From Aegilops tauschii subsp. strangulata (lineage: Eukaryota > Streptophyta > Magnoliopsida > Poales > Poaceae), in the NCBI RefSeq assembly GCF_002575655.3, contig NC_053039.3, forward strand, positions 375,077,633-375,141,632: a DNA stretch of 64,000 bases, written 5' to 3'. Position 1 is the first letter of the stretch, and each line of letters opens with the position of its first letter. A model generated the notes under the pieces. The model made no database searches, was not told where the DNA came from, and was given only the letters and a program-made list of their open reading frames with translations. Positions 12,223-25,492 of the stretch are shown here, piece by piece. Made by a program: the position numbers and the translations under genes.

Positions 12223-12762
12223 GTTTTTTTCTTCGAGAAAACGCAAAAGACTTTTGCGTTTCATTGTATTGGAAAGATAGAAATTTGTTACAACCCTCCT
12301 AAGAGGCCAAGTTCAAGCAAAAACAGTAAAAGCTAGTGTACATCCCAGGTGGTTGGTAAAATCACCCTCAAGCCACGGGCACCGGCGCGTGCCCATTGCT
12401 TAGCTTCACCCATGATCTTAGAGACCAGGATATGGACGAGAGGCAGGGCACCGTCGAATATGCACTCGTCGCAGGAGTGCAATGGAGGTGGGACCCTTGT
12501 GATCTGTGTAGGCATGTTTTGCTTGCCGTGGAGCCACCAATCCATGAGAGTATCTTCTTGGTTTGGTCCTGCGTTTGTCATCCCGAGCAAAGCTAGGACC
12601 TCATGCCAAGTCTATTTGGCGAAAGGGCACTACAGGAGTAGGTGTCGCATCGTCTCTGGAGCCTAGTCACACAACGGCCATCGGGACTGGTGTTGGAGGC
12701 CACATATAGCGAGGCAGTCAGCAGTCCAACACATATCAAGGTTGGCCAGCCAATGGAAAAAA
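12223..12762 (-). pseudogene. LINE (plant L1-type) ORF2 C-terminus, 3' half of a split copy
   Basis: On the minus strand this encodes the zinc-binding region after LINE reverse transcriptase (zf-RVT type). The lead-in FHWLANLDMCWTADCLA is followed by a degraded Cys-rich segment. A 3' tail with the motif EAKQWARAGARGL, typical of plant LINEs, follows and ends at about 12333. A poly-T run at about 12223 on the plus strand would be the LINE poly-A tail. The upstream coding part continues at 33940-34330, on the other side of the Angela insertion. Several stops and frameshifts make it non-functional. Target duplications of the LINE are not clear. Confidence 0.65.
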
Positions 12763-14498
12763 TGTTGGGGAACGTAGTAATTTCAAAATTTTCCTACGCA
12801 CACGCAAGATCATGGTGATGCATAGCAACGAGAGGGGAGAGTGTCTCCACGTACCCTCGTAGACCAAAAGCGGAAGCGTTAGCACAACGCGGTTGATGTA
12901 GTCGTACGTCTTCATGATCCGACCGATCCAAGTACCGAACGTACGGCACCTCCGAGTTCAGCACACATTCAACTCGATGGCGTCCCACGAACTCCGATCT
13001 AGCAGAGCTTTGCGGGAGAGTTCCGTCAGCACGACAGCGTGATAACGGTGTTGGTGATGCTACCGACGCAGGGCTTTGCCTAAGCACCGCTACGATATTA
13101 CCGAGGTGGAATATGGTGGAGGGGGGCACCGCACACGGCTGGGAGAGATTAACAGATCAACTTGTGTGTCTAGAGGTGCCCCCCTGCCCCCGTATATAAA
13201 GGACCAAGGGGGGAGGCCGGCCGGCCCTTGTAGGCACGCCAGGAGGAGTCCTCCTCCTCCTAGTAGGAGTAGGACTCCCCTCTTTCCTACTCCTACTAGG
13301 AGGGGGAAAGGAAGGGGGAGAGGGAGAAGGAAAGGGGGCGCCGCCCCCCTCTCCTAGTCCAATTCGGACCAGAGGGGGAGGGGCGCGCGGCCTGCCCTAG
13401 GCCAGCCCTCTCTCTCTCCACTAAGGCCCATAAGGCCCACTATTTCTCCCGGGGGGGTTCCGGTAACCCTTCGGCACTCCGGTTTTCTCCGAAACCACCC
13501 GGAACACTTCCGGTGTCCGAATATAGTCGTCCAATATATCGATCTTTACGTCTCGACCATTTCGAGACTCCTCGTCATGTCTGTGATCATATCCGGGACT
13601 CCGAACTACATTCGGTACATCAAAACACAAAAACTCATAAACCGATCGTCACCGAACTTTAAGCGTGCGGACCCTACGGGTTCAAGAACTATGTAGACAT
13701 GACCGACACACGTCTCCGGTCAATAACCAATAGCGGAACCTGGATGCTCATATTGGTTCCTACATATTCTACGAAGATCTTTATCGGTCAAACCGCATAA
13801 CAACATACGTTGTTCCCTTTGTCATCGGTATGTTACTTGCCCGAGATTCGATCGTCGGTATCTCAATACCTAGCTCAATCTCGTTACCGGCAAGTCTCTT
13901 TACTCGTTCCGTAATACATCATCCCGCAACTAACTCATTAGTCACATTGCTTGCAAGGCTTATAGTGATGTGCATTACCAAGAGGGCCCAGAGATACCTC
14001 TCCGACAATCGGAGTGACAAATCCTAATCTCGATATATGCCAACTCAACAATTACCATCGGAGACACCTATAGAGCACCTTTATAATCACCCAGTTACGT
14101 TGTGACGTTTGGTAGCACACAAAGTGTTCCTCCGATAATCGGGAGTTGCATAATCTCATAGTCATAGGAACATGTATAAGTCATGAAGAAAGCTATAGCA
14201 GTAAACTAAATGATCAAGTGCTAAGCTAACGGAATGGGTCAAGTCAATCACATCATTCTCCTAATGATGTGATCCCGTTAATCAAATGACAACTCATGTC
14301 TATGGCTAGGAAACTCAACCATCTTTGATCAACGAGCTAGTCAAGTAGAGGCATACTAGTGACACTATGTTTGTCTATGTATTCACACATGTATTATGTT
14401 TTTGGTTAATACAATTCTAGCATGAATAATAAACATTTATCATGATATGAGGAAATAAATAATAATTTTATTATTGCATCTAGGGCATATTTCCTTCA
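12763..14498 (-). repeat. 3' LTR of the outer Angela element
   Basis: This 1736-bp LTR starts TGTTGGGGAACGTAG and ends CATATTTCCTTCA on the plus strand, the inverse of the BARE/Angela LTR. It is next to the polypurine tract, so it is the 3' LTR. It pairs with 32191-33934 by shared variants: both have a GTCTAGAGGTGCCCCCC phrase and a 'CAATT(C/T)GGACCAGAGG' phrase that the inner LTRs lack. Confidence 0.92.
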
Positions 14499-14511
14499 GT
14501 CTCCCACTTGC
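14499..14511 (-). other. Polypurine tract of the outer Angela element
   Basis: The minus-strand sequence GCAAGTGGGAGAC directly abuts the 3' LTR and is where plus-strand DNA synthesis would start. The same tract adjoins the inner 3' LTR at 19016-19028. Confidence 0.75.
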
Positions 14512-14531
14512 ACTAGAGTCAATAATCTAGA

Positions 14532-17281
14532 TTACACATTAATGATTCTAACACCCATGCAGTCTTGGTGCTGATCATGTTTTGCTCGTGGACGAGGCTT
14601 AGTTAATGGGTCTGCAACATTCAGATCCGTATGTATCTTGCAAATCTCTATGTCTCCTACCTGGAGTTGATCCTGGATGGAATTGAAGCTTCTCTTGATG
14701 TGCTTGGTTCTCTTGTGAAATCTGGATTCCTTTGCCAAGGTAATTGCACCAGTATTGTCACAAAGGATTTTCATTGGACCCGATGCACTAGGTATAACAC
14801 CTAGATCGGATATGAAATCCTTCATCCAGACTCCTTCATTTGCTGCTTCCGAAGCAGCTATGTACTCCGCTTCACATGTAGATCCCGCCACGACGCTTTG
14901 TTTAGAACTGCACCAACTGACAGCTCCACCGTTCAATATAAACACGTATCCGGTTTGCGATTTAGAATCGTCCGGATCAGTGTTAAAGCTTGCATCAACG
15001 TAACCATTTACGACTAGCTCTTTGTCACCTCCATAACCGAGAAATATATCCTTAGTCCTTTTCAGGTATTTCAGGATGTTCTTGACCGTTGTCCGGTGAT
15101 CCACTCCTGGATTACTTTGGTACCTCCCTGCTAAATTAATAGCAAGGCACACATCAGGTCTGGTACACAACATTGCATACATGATAGAGCCTATGGCTGA
15201 AGCATAGGGAACATCTTTCATTTTCTCTCTATCTTCTGCAGTGGTCGAGCATTGAGTCTGACTCAACTTCACACCTTGTAGCACAGGCAAGAACCCTTTA
15301 TTTGCTTGATCCATTCTGAACTTCTTCAAAACTTTATCAAGGTATGTGCTTTGTGAAAGTCCAATTAAGCGTCTCGATCTATCTCTATAGATCTTGATGC
15401 CCAATATATAAGCAGCTTCACCGAGGTCTTTCATTGAAAAACTCTTATTCAAGTATCCTTTTAGGCTATCCAGAAATTCTATATCATTTCCAATCAACAA
15501 TATGTCGTCCACATATAATATTAGAAATGCTACAAAGCTCCCACTCACTTTCTTGTAAATACAGGCTTCTCCAAAAGTCTGTATAAAACCATATGCTTTG
15601 ATCACACTATCAAAACGTTTATTCCAACTCCGAGAGGCTTGCACCAGTCCATAAATGGATCGCTGGAGCTTGCACACTTTGTTAGCTCCCTTTGGATCAA
15701 CAAAACCTTCTGGTTGCATCATATACAACTCTTCTTCCAGAAATCCATTCAGGAATGCTGTTTTGACATCCATTTTCATAATCATAAAATGCGGCAATTG
15801 CTAACATGATTCGGACAGACTTAAGCATCGCTACGGGTGAGAAAGTCGTAGTCAACCCCTTGAACTTGTCGAAAGCCTTTCGCAACAAGTCGAGCATTGT
15901 AGACAGTAACATTACCGTTAGTGTCAGTCTTCTTCTTGAAGATCCATTTATTCTCTATGGCTTGCCGATCATCGGGCAAGTCAACCAAAGTCCACACTTT
16001 GTTCTCATACATGGATCCCATTTCAGATTTCATGGCCTCAAGCCATTTTGCGGAATCTGGGCTCACCATCGCTTCTTCATAGTTCGTAGGTTCGCCTTGG
16101 TCAAGTAACATGACCTCCAGAATAGGATTACCGTACCACTCTGGTGCGGATCTTACTCTGGTTGACCTACGAGGTTCGGTAGTAACTTGATCTGAAGTTT
16201 CATGATCAACATCATTAGCTTCCTCACTAATTGGTGTAAGTGTCACAGGAACCGGTTTCTGTGATAAACTACTTTACAATAAGGGAGCAGGTACAGTTAC
16301 CTCATAAAGTTCTACTTTCTTCCCACTCACTTCTTTCGAGAGAAACTCCTTCTCTAGAAAGGATCCATTTTTAGCAACAAATGTGCTGCCTTCGGATCTG
16401 TGATAGAAGGTGTACCCAACTGTTTCCTTTGGGTATCCTATGAAGACACATTTCTCCGACTTGGGTTTGAGCTTATCAGGTTGAAGCTTTTTCACATAAG
16501 CATCGCAGCCCCAAACTTTAAGAAATGACAACTTTGGTTTCTTGCCAAACCACAGTTCATAAGGCGTTGTCTCAACGGATTTTGATGGTGCCCTATTTAA
16601 CGTGAATGCAGCCGTCTCTAAAGCATAACCCTAAAACGATAGCGGTAAATCAGTAAGAGACATCATAGATCGCACCATATCTAGTAAAGTACGATTACGA
16701 CGTTCGGACACACCATTACGCTGTGGTGTTCCGGGTGGCGTGAGTTGCAAAACTATTCCGCATTGTTTCAAATGTAGACCAAACTCGTAACTCAAATATT
16801 CTCCTCCATGATCAGATCGTAGAAACTTTATTTTCTTGTTACGATGATTTTCCACTTCACTCTAAAATTCTTTGAACTTTTCAAATGTTTCAGACTTATG
16901 CTTCATTAAGTAGATATACCCATATCTGCTCAAATCATCTGTGAAGGTGAGAAAATAACGATACCCGCTGCGAGCCTCAATATTCATCGGACCACATACA
17001 TCAGTATGTATGATTTCCAATAAATCTGTTGCTCGCTCCATTGTTCCGGAGAATGGTGTTTTAGTCATCTTGCCCATGAGGCATGGTTCGCAAGTACCAA
17101 GTGATTCCAAAAGTCCAGCAATATGGAGTTTCTTCATGCGCTTTACACCAATATGACCTAAACAGCAGTGCCACAAATAAGTTTCACTATCATTATCAAC
17201 TCTGCATCTATTGGTTACAACATTATGAATATGTGTATCACTACTATCGAGATTCAATACAAATAGACCACTCTTCAAGGG
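14532..17281 (-). pseudogene. pol: Outer Angela pol, C-terminal part (GAG-pre-integrase, integrase, RT, RNase H)
   Basis: Reading down the minus strand: a GAG-pre-integrase zinc region (LWHCCLGHIG, CEPCLMGKM, about 17220-17040); integrase core pieces (HTDVCGPMN, FTDDLSRYGYIY, SDHGGEYLS, GTPQRNGVSERRN, 17040-16631); the integrase tail (VWGCDAYVKK); then Copia RT (ENKWIFKKKTD, MDVKTAFLNGFLEEELYM, LYVDDILLIGND) and RNase H (STCEAEYIAASEAANEGVW, NVADPLTKPRP). The last 421 codons (15797-14532) are open, so RT catalysis residues YVDD and most of RNase H survive. Upstream there are nonsense changes near 16860 and 16630 and a frameshift near 15800. The N-terminal half lies at 29744-30956, beyond the inner insertion. 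Confidence 0.9.
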
Positions 17282-19015
17282 TGTTGGGGAACGTAGTAAT
17301 TTCAAAAAAATTCCTACGCACACACAGGATCATGGTGATGCATAGCAAAGAGAGGGGAGAGTGTGTCCACGTACCCTCGTGGACCGAAAGCGGAAGCGTT
17401 AGCACAACGCGGTTGATGTAGTCGTGCGTCTTCACGATCCGACCGATGCAAGTACTGAACGCACGGCACCTCCGAGTTCAGCACACGTTCAGCTTGATGA
17501 CTTTCCACGAACTCCGATCCAGTAGAGCTTTGAGGGAGAGTTCCGTCAGCACGACGGCCTAATGACGGTGATGATGATGCTACCGATGCAGGGCTTCGCC
17601 TAAGCACCGCTACGATATGATCGAGGTGAAATATGGTGGAGGGGGGCACCGCACACGGCTAAGAGATCAAGAGATCAATTGTTGTGTCTATGGGGTGCCC
17701 CCCTCCTCCGTATATAAAGGGGGGGAGGAGAGGGCCGGCCAAGGGGAGAGGCGCGCCCAAGGGGGGCAATCCTACTCCAAGTAGGTTTGCCCCCCCTTTC
17801 CTATTCCAAGTAGGAGAAGGGGAAGGAGGAGGTGGAGAGAAGGAAGGAGAAGGGGGGCCGCCGCCCCCTTCCCTTGTCCTATTCGGATTGGGGCAAGGGG
17901 GGCCACGTGCCACCTCCTGGCCTCCCTCTCTCCTTTCCACTAAGGCCCATAAGGCCCAATAGCTTCCGGGGGGTTCTGGTAACCCCCGGTACTCCGATAA
18001 ATGTCTGAAACCTTTCGGAACCTTTCCGGTGTCCGAACATAGTCATCCAATATATCGATCTTTATGTCTCGACCATTTCGAGACTCCTCGTCATGTCGGT
18101 GATCACATCCGGGACTCCGAACAACCTTCGGTACATCAAAACACATAAACTCATAATATAACCGTCATCGAACTTTAAGCGTGCGGACCCTACGGGTTCG
18201 AGAACTATGTAGACATGACCAAGACACGTCTCCGGTCAATAACCAATAGCGGAACCTGGATGCTCATAGTGGCTCCCACATATTCAACGAAGATCTTTAT
18301 CGTTCAAACCGCATAACAACATACGTTGTTCCCTTTGTCATCGGTATGTTACTTGCCCGGGATTCGATCGTCGGTATCTCAATACATAGTTCAATCTCGT
18401 TACTGGCAAGTCTCTTTACTCGTTCCGTAATACATCATCCCGCAACTAACTCATTAGTCACATTGCTTGCAAGGCTTATAGTGATGTGCATTACCGAGAG
18501 GGCCCAGAGATACCTCTGCGACAATCGGAGTGACAAATCCTAATCTCGAAATACGCCAACCCAACAAGTACCTTTAGAGACACCTGTAGAGCACCTTTAT
18601 AATCACCCAGTTACGTTGTGACGTTTGGTAGCACACAAAGTGTTCCTCCGGTAAATGGGAGTTGCATAATCTCATAGTCATAGGAACATGTATAAGTCAT
18701 GAAGAAAGCAATAGCAGAATACTAAACGATCAAGTGCTAAGCTAACGGAATGGGTCAAGTCAATCAACATCCTCCTCCTAATAATGTGATCCCGTTAATC
18801 AAATGACAACTCATGTCTATGGCTAGGAAACTTAGCCATCTTCGATTAACGAGCTAGTCAAGTAGAGGCATACTAGTGATACTATGTTTGTCTATGTATT
18901 CACACATGTATTATGTTTCCGGTTTATACAATTCTAGCATGAATAATAAACATTTATCATGATATGAGGAAATAAATAATAACTTTATTATTGCCTCTAG
19001 GTCATATGTCCTTCA
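17282..19015 (-). repeat. 3' LTR of the inner Angela element
   Basis: This 1734-bp LTR has ends TGTTGGGGAACG...ATGTCCTTCA on the plus strand. It shares with 28014-29743 the phrases GTTGTGTCTATGGGGTGCC and GTAGGTTTG(C/G)CCCCCC, which are absent from the outer pair, so these two form one element. Confidence 0.92.
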
Positions 19016-19046
19016 GTCTCCCACTTGCACTAGAGTCAATAATCTA

Positions 19047-19190
19047 GTTCACATCGCCATGTGATTTAAAATCAATGGTTCACATCTTTATGTGGTTAAC
19101 ACCCATAGTTCACATCGACATGTGACCAACACCCAAAGGGTTTACTAGAGTCAGTAATCTAGTTCACATCACTATGTGATTAACAACCAA
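19047..19190. repeat. GTTCACATC-type short repeats beside the inner polypurine tract
   Basis: Four copies of a GTTCACATC..TATGTG..TAACACCCA unit start at 19047, 19078, 19108 and 19162. The outer element lacks them between its LTR and RNase H, so the two copies belong to different subfamilies or have diverged here. Confidence 0.7.
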
Positions 19191-19199
19191 AGAGTACTA

Positions 19200-22100
19200 A
19201 GGTGTGATCTTGTTTTGCTTGTGAGATAATTTTAGTCAACGGATCTGTCACATTCAGATCCGTAAGTATTTTGCAAATTTCTATGTTTACAATGCTCTGC
19301 ACGGAGCTACTCTAGCTAATAGTTCCCACTTTCAATATGTATCTAGATCGAGACTTAGAGTCATCCAGATCGATGTCAAAGCTTGCATCGACGTAACTCT
19401 TTACGACGAACCTTTTGTCACCTCCATAATCGAGAAACATATCCTTATTTCACTAAGGATAATTTTGACCGCCGTCGAGTGATCTACTCCTAGATCACTA
19501 TGGTACTCCCTTGCCAAACTCAGTCTAGGGTTTACAATAGATCTGGTACACAATATGGCATACTTTATAGAACCTATGGCTGAGGCATAGCGAATGACTT
19601 TCATTCTCTTTCTATCTTCTCCCGTGGTCGGGCTTTGAGTCTTACTCAACTTCACACCTTGCTACACAGGCAAGAACTCATTCTTTGACTGTTCCATTTT
19701 GAACTACTTCAAAAACTTGTCAAGGTATGTACTCATTGAAAAAACTTATCAAGCATCTTGATCTATCTCTATAGATCTTTATGCTCAATATGTAAGCAGC
19801 TTCACCGAGGTCTTTCTTTGAAAAAACTTCTTTCAAACACTCCTTTATGCTTTCCAGAAAATTCTACATTATTTCCGATCATTAATATGTCATTCACATA
19901 TACTTATCAGAAATGTTGTAGTGCTCCCACTCACTTTCTTGTAAATACAGGCTTCACCGTAAGTCTGTATAAAACTATATGTTTTGATCAACTCATCAAA
20001 GCGTATATTCCTACTCCGAGATGCTTGCACCAGTCCATAGATGGATCGCTGGAGCTTACATATTTTGTTAGCACCTTTAGGATCGACAAAACCTTCTGGT
20101 TGCATCATATACAACTCTTCTTTAAGAAATCCATTAAGGAATGTAGTTTTGATATCCATTTGCCAGATTTCATAAAATGTGGCAATTTTCTAACATGATT
20201 CGGACAGACTTAAGCATCGCTACGAGTGAGAAAAATCTCATCGTAGTCAACACCTTGAACTTTGTCAAAACCTTTTCAACAAGTCTAGCTTTGTAGATAG
20301 TAACACTACTATCAGCGTCCGTCTTCCTCTTGAAGATCCATTTATTTTCTATGGCTTGCCGATCATCGGGCAAGTCAACCAAAGTCCATACTTTGTTCTC
20401 ATACATGGATCCTATCTCAGATTTCATGGCCTCAAACCATTTCGCGGAATCTGGGCTCATCATCGCTTCCTCATAGTTCGCAGGTTCGTCATGGTCTAGT
20501 AACATGACTTCCAGAACAGGATTACCGTACCACTCTGGTGCGGATCTTACTCTGGTTGACCTACGAGTATTGGTAGAAACTTGATCTGAAGTTTCATGAT
20601 CATCATCATTAACTTCCTCACTAATTCGTGTAGGCATCACTGGAACTGATTTCAGTGATGAGCTACTTTTTAATTCGAGAGAAGGTACAATTACCTCATC
20701 AAGTTCTACTTTCCTCTCACTCACTTCTTTCGAGAGAAACTCCTTCTCTAGAAAGGATCCAAATTTAGCAACAAATGTCTTGCCTTTCGGATCTGTGATA
20801 GAAGGTGTACCCAATATTTTCTTTTTGGGTATCCTATGAAGACGCACTTCTCCTATTTGGGTTCGAGCTTATCAGGTTGAAACTTTTTCACATAAGCATC
20901 GCAACCCCAAACTTTAAGAAACGACAACTTGGGTTTCTTGCCAAACCACAGTTCATATGGTGTCATCTCAACGGATTTAGATGGTGCCCTATTAATTGTG
21001 AATGCAGCTGTCTCTAATGCATAACCCCAAAACGATAGTGGTAAATCGGTAAGAGACATCATAGATTGCACCATATCCAATAAAGTATGGTTACGATGTT
21101 CATACACACCATTACGCTGTGGTGTTCCGGGTGGCGTGAGTTGCGAAACTATTCCGCATTGTTTCAAATGAAGACCAAACTCGTAACTCAAATATTCTTC
21201 TCCATGATCAGATCGTAGAAACTTTATTTTCTTGTTACGATGATTTTCCACGTCACTCTGAAATTCTTTGAACTTTTCAAATGTTCCAGACTTATGTTTC
21301 ATCAAGTAGATATACCCATATCTGCTCAAATTATCCGTGAAAGTCAGAAAATAACGATACTTGCCGCGAGCCTCAACATTCATTGGACCACATACATCAG
21401 TATGTATGATTTCCAACAAATCAGTTGCTCACTCCATAGTTCCGGAGAACAGCGTTTTAGTCATCTTGCCCATGAGGCATGGTTCGCAAGTACCAAGTGA
21501 TTCATAATCAAGTGATTCCAAAAGTCCATCAGTATGGAGTTTCTTCATGCGCTTTACACCAATATGACCCAAACGGCAGTGCCACAAATAAGTTGCACTA
21601 TCATTATCAACTCTGCATCTTTTGGCTTCAATATTATGAATATGTGTATCACTACGATCAAGATCCAACAAACCATTTTCATTGGGTGTATGACCATAGA
21701 AGGTTTTATTCATGTAAACAGAACAACAATTATTCTCTAATTTAAATGAATAACCGTTTTGCAATAAACATGATCAGATCATATTCATGCTCAACGCAAA
21801 CACCAAATAACATTTATTTAGGTTCAACACTAATCCCGAAAGTATAGGGAGTGTGCGATGATGATCATATCAATCTTGGAACTACTTCCAACACACATCG
21901 TCACCTCGCCCTTAACTAGTTTCTGTTCATTCTGCAACTCCCGTTTCGAGTTACTAATCTTAGCAACTGAAGTAGTATCAAATACTAAGGGGTTGCTATA
22001 AACACTAGTAAGGTACACATCAATAACATGTATATCAAATATACCTTTGTTCACTTTGCTATCCTTCTTATGCGCCAAATACTTGGGGCAGTTCCGCTTC

Positions 22101-22860
22101 CAGTGACCAGTCCCTTTGTAGTAGAAGCACTTAGTCTCAGGCTTACGTCCAGACTTGGGCTTCTTCACTTGAGCAGCAACTTGCTTGCCGTTCTTCTTGA
22201 AGTTCCCGTTCTTCCCTTTGCCCTTTTCCTTAAAACTAGTGGTCTTGTCAACCATCAACACTTGATGCTCTTTCTTGATTTCTACCTTCATCGATTTCAT
22301 CATCATGAAAAGCTTGGGAATCGTTTTCGTCATCCCTTGCATACTATAGTTCATCACAAAGTTCTACTAACTTGGTGATGGTGACTAGAGAATTATGTCA
22401 ATCACTATTTTATCTGGAAGATTAACTCCCACTTGATTCAAGCGATTGTAGTACCCAGACAATCTGAGCACATGCTCACTGCTTGAGCTATTCTCCTCCA
22501 TCTTTTAGCTATAGAACTTGTTGGAGGCTTCATATCTCTCAACTCGGGTATTTGCTTGAAATATTAACTTTAACTCCTGGAACATCTCATATGGTCCATG
22601 ACGTTCAAAACGTCTTTGAAGTCCCGATTCTAAGCCGTTAAGCATGGTGCACTAAATTATTAAGTAGTCATCATATTGAGCTAGCCAAACGTTTATAACG
22701 TCTGCATCTGTTCCTGCAATAGGTCTGTCACCTAGCAGTGCATCAAGGACATAATTCTTCTGTGCAGCAATGGGGATAAACCTCAGATCACGGACCAAGT
22801 CCGCATCTTTGCTACTAACATCTTTCAACATAATTTTTCTCTAGGAACATATCAAAATTA
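19200..22860 (-). pseudogene. gag-pol: Inner Angela gag-pol, heavily decayed
   Basis: Domains follow the same order as in the outer element. Gag lies at about 22860-21830, with a zinc knuckle starting CFYYKGTGHWK: the CX2CX4HX4C pattern has lost its second Cys (C to Y). Protease/GAG-pre-integrase lies at 21830-21430, integrase at 21419-20853 (HTDVCGPMN, SDHGEEYLS, GTPQRNGVYEHRN), the RT start at 20847-20170 and RT middle at 20159-19890. A fragment of RNase H lies at 19655-19200. The longest open piece is 225 codons. The RT active-site stretch (YVDD region) is disrupted near 19900. Much of RNase H is deleted around 19300-19330. This copy cannot encode its own machinery and was probably mobilised in trans. 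Confidence 0.85.
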
Positions 22861-23093
22861 AAACAGGGGAGTTAAACGCGAGCTATTGATCTACAACATA
22901 GATATGCTAATACTACCAGGGCTAAGTTCATGATAAATTCAAGTTCAATTAATCATATTACTTAAGAACTCCCACTTAGATAGACATCCTCTAATCATAT
23001 AAGTGATCATGTGATCCAAATCAAATAAACCATAACCGATCATCACGTGAAATGGAGTAGTTTTCAATGGTGAACATCACTATATTGATCGTA
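22861..23093 (-). other. Inner Angela untranslated leader, proximal part
   Basis: Non-coding, and closely matches the outer leader at 30957-31165. It is cut at 23093 by the Helitron-like insert and resumes at 27000. Confidence 0.8.
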
Positions 23094-23644
23094 TTAAGGA
23101 CAGTATAACCGCACCTAAACCGAGCCTTCTCAGCGATTTGCGTGTTCGGCCGTGCGTTTTTCCGATCTGGGACTTCCTGGCCGTCCGATTTCGTGGCTGT
23201 GACGATCTATTCCGCAGTCTGTGTTAACTGGACCCGGCTGTCCTGTGGGCTGCTGCTCCACGGGCCGAAACCGACGCCTATGATGCATTGGGCCTTTGGC
23301 GAGACGGCAGCCCATTCTAAGGAGGGACAACGACCGCGTCGGCTTTACTCGCGAGCCCAACCGAGCGAACCCTAATCAAGTCCCGATCGAGGTGAGGGGA
23401 ACGACAGCGCATCGATCTGGAATCAGAGTGTGGCGGCCGGTTCCATCCATCGAAGACCGCCGGGTGCGTCCGTCCACCTGAGTTCAGGGATGGGATCGAG
23501 TCCATCCGGTCGATCCCAGCGACCGGAGGAGCGGGATCCAGGTGAAGACGAGTCCATCCGCGACCCGATCCAGGTCGAGCCGATCCAATCCAGCGCGTGG
23601 CAGAGAGGGAGAGACGTCTCCTGTACTGGTAACTTCTCTCCTCT

Positions 23645-23760
23645 CCTTCAAGCTCGCAATGATGGCATTGTTCTGCTGGAAACTGCTCGATCCTCTCCTT
23701 CAAGCTCACAATCATGGCATTGTTCTACTGGAAACTGCTCTGTCCCCTTCAAGCTCGCGA
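23645..23760. repeat. CCTTCAAGCTC-headed tandem repeat, about 50-bp unit, 2.5 copies
   Basis: CCTTCAAGCTC begins at 23645, 23697 and 23746. The unit also carries ATGGCATTGTTCT and CTGGAAACTGCTC. An ATTC tetranucleotide run follows at 23774-23799. Confidence 0.75.
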
Positions 23761-24016
23761 TTATGGCCTATTATCATTCATTCATTCATTCATTCATTTG
23801 CTTAATGCCTGGTAAAGTCGCAAACCTTGCAGGTACTATATAATGCTTCCCTCCCTGGCTGTCTATGCACATCTTACTCCAGCAGCAACATCTTCTTCGG
23901 CGACATGCTCAGGTATGCTACCTGCAAATTGCATCAATGTCCTCGGGTCGTCTCAAAAAAAGATACTCATATCCTCTCCCAACAAAAATATGTGCAGGTG
24001 ATGGTTCATGCTACGT

Positions 24017-24665
24017 GTTGACAATTGATTTGGGCAGATTCTGCAGGTTCCTATTGTCCATTGTTGTGCTCAGTCGTTCATCATCTGAAATGGCTTTTGG
24101 ACAGGTAATTACTCCTTTCAGCTTTTGCTATCAAATTTAATACTATGCTGCAAATCCTTTTACATAATATGTTCCTCTGGGATATGGAACAGGTGTGTTA
24201 GAAAAGTAGTATTACAATGCGCAAAAAACGTAACCATTCCGTCGTATAAGGAGCTGAAGCCTCAACTTCTTCTGCCTGTACTAACAAACGAGCAAACTCC
24301 AATTCTGTGGACAACTTTTTCCCTAAGTACCCTCCGCAACATTCAAATGAAAATTGTTTCGACCGCATTAAATTCGGAAGACAGAAGAAATTAGTACAAT
24401 CAGGGCCATTGCGTGATGCCAATGGCCATGTAAAATTGCCTCTTAGTGAGGAGTATTCAGACGCCCTTAATATATATTTTTCAGTTCACCTATGAATGTA
24501 TGATTCATTCTCCCAGCAAGCAATTGAATTGTTCTGATTTTGTCTCATTCCAAGAACTGGACATATAGGTGTTTCATGCTTGCTGTGGTTGATTGATTTG
24601 GGCAGTTCATGGAGACTGTACTCACAATTTTTCTACTTCGGCAGCTCACGATCATCTATGGCTTC
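24017..24665 (+). pseudogene. Exon-like segments of unknown protein within the Helitron-like insert
   Basis: A segment ending CTTTTGGACAG|GTAATT (about 24104) and a later one ending CTTCTGCACAG|GTAACT (about 24671) are similar to each other. Both begin with GATTTGGGCAG and encode a short M-A-x-x-Q before a canonical splice donor, so one exon appears duplicated. Between them a frame from about 24250 to 24495 encodes a 62-80 residue hydrophilic stretch (PLRDANGHVKLPLSEEY) with no family I recognise. There is no continuous reading frame across the set. I infer captured gene debris. Confidence 0.35.
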
Positions 24666-24916
24666 TGCACAGGTAACTCATCTTTGTGGAAATATAACCA
24701 ATTCTGATTTACTCCCCAACAGGAAGAAGTAAGAGAATTTAGTGAGTTGGTTTTCAGGCCAATTTGCATCTATCAGAAGATCTGAAGCCATCCCTTGGCG
24801 TGTCACTGCGCTTTCACATGTAGCTCTTGTATGATATCCCTAGAAGGCATTGAATGCATCTTGACATTGTCTTTGTTGATGAACATGCCTACTAAAAACT
24901 TATTAATATAACGTCC

Positions 24917-25349
24917 TTGTGTTTTATACTGATCTTCTATCGAAACAATATGTATGAAGAGGTAAGTGTGATGAATGCAAAAAATATTCAGGGAAAACTC
25001 AAGGAGGGCAATGTTTTCCTCATCAACGAGTCCTTTGTGAAATTAGCAAAGAACATGTATAAGGCCGTGGAAGCAAGTTCCATGAAAATAACTCCATGGT
25101 CGAAGGTTTAGGCGCAGCGTTATGTCCCTATCAATTATCCTGATTATGCATGTTCACTCACCAATTTTATACCTCTACCCTCTAAGGTTGGAAAGACAGA
25201 TAGGGAAGGAAAATCTACTTTAGTGCATGCACAATTATTCCTTTGTTCCCTCCACTTTGCTGCTTTATTATCTTTCTGATCCATTATCATGCTCATGTTT
25301 CAATGTGCAGATGTCGGAATAGTTTCAGTGATTTCAGATCTCTTTTAAG
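24917..25349 (+). pseudogene. RPA70-like (OB-fold / DUF223-type) exon fragments in the Helitron-like insert
   Basis: A splice donor GAAGAG|GTAAGTG is at 24961/24962 and an acceptor at 24990-24991. The exon-like stretch 24992-25105 encodes KLKEGNVFLINESF followed by MYKAVEASSMKITPWSK. That pattern (EG-V-I then YKAV then a T-x-W/T-x-V end) is the strand order of the replication protein A large-subunit OB-fold. After an intron-like gap, 25311-25349 encodes DVGIVSVISD in one frame, resembling the next RPA70 segment. That frame does not join the first exon cleanly, so the copy is broken. Plant Helitrons are known to carry RPA70-like genes, which fits the setting. Homology is judged by eye only. 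Confidence 0.4.
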
Positions 25350-25492
25350 GTTTGACTGCCTGCTCGAGCCCAGGATTCTGACAAAAGTAACCTCCAGATA
25401 ACAGATACCGAGTACGCTTTCTCATCTAAATTACGAGGCCATCTATTATCTTCTAACTTTCATAAGAGTCACAAGACTATCTATTATCCTCT

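Noticed and set aside
12794..13129. 111-113-codon minus-strand frames repeated in each Angela LTR
   Set aside because: They are open in several LTR copies only because the LTRs are similar. They contain no known domain and end at arbitrary points in the LTR.
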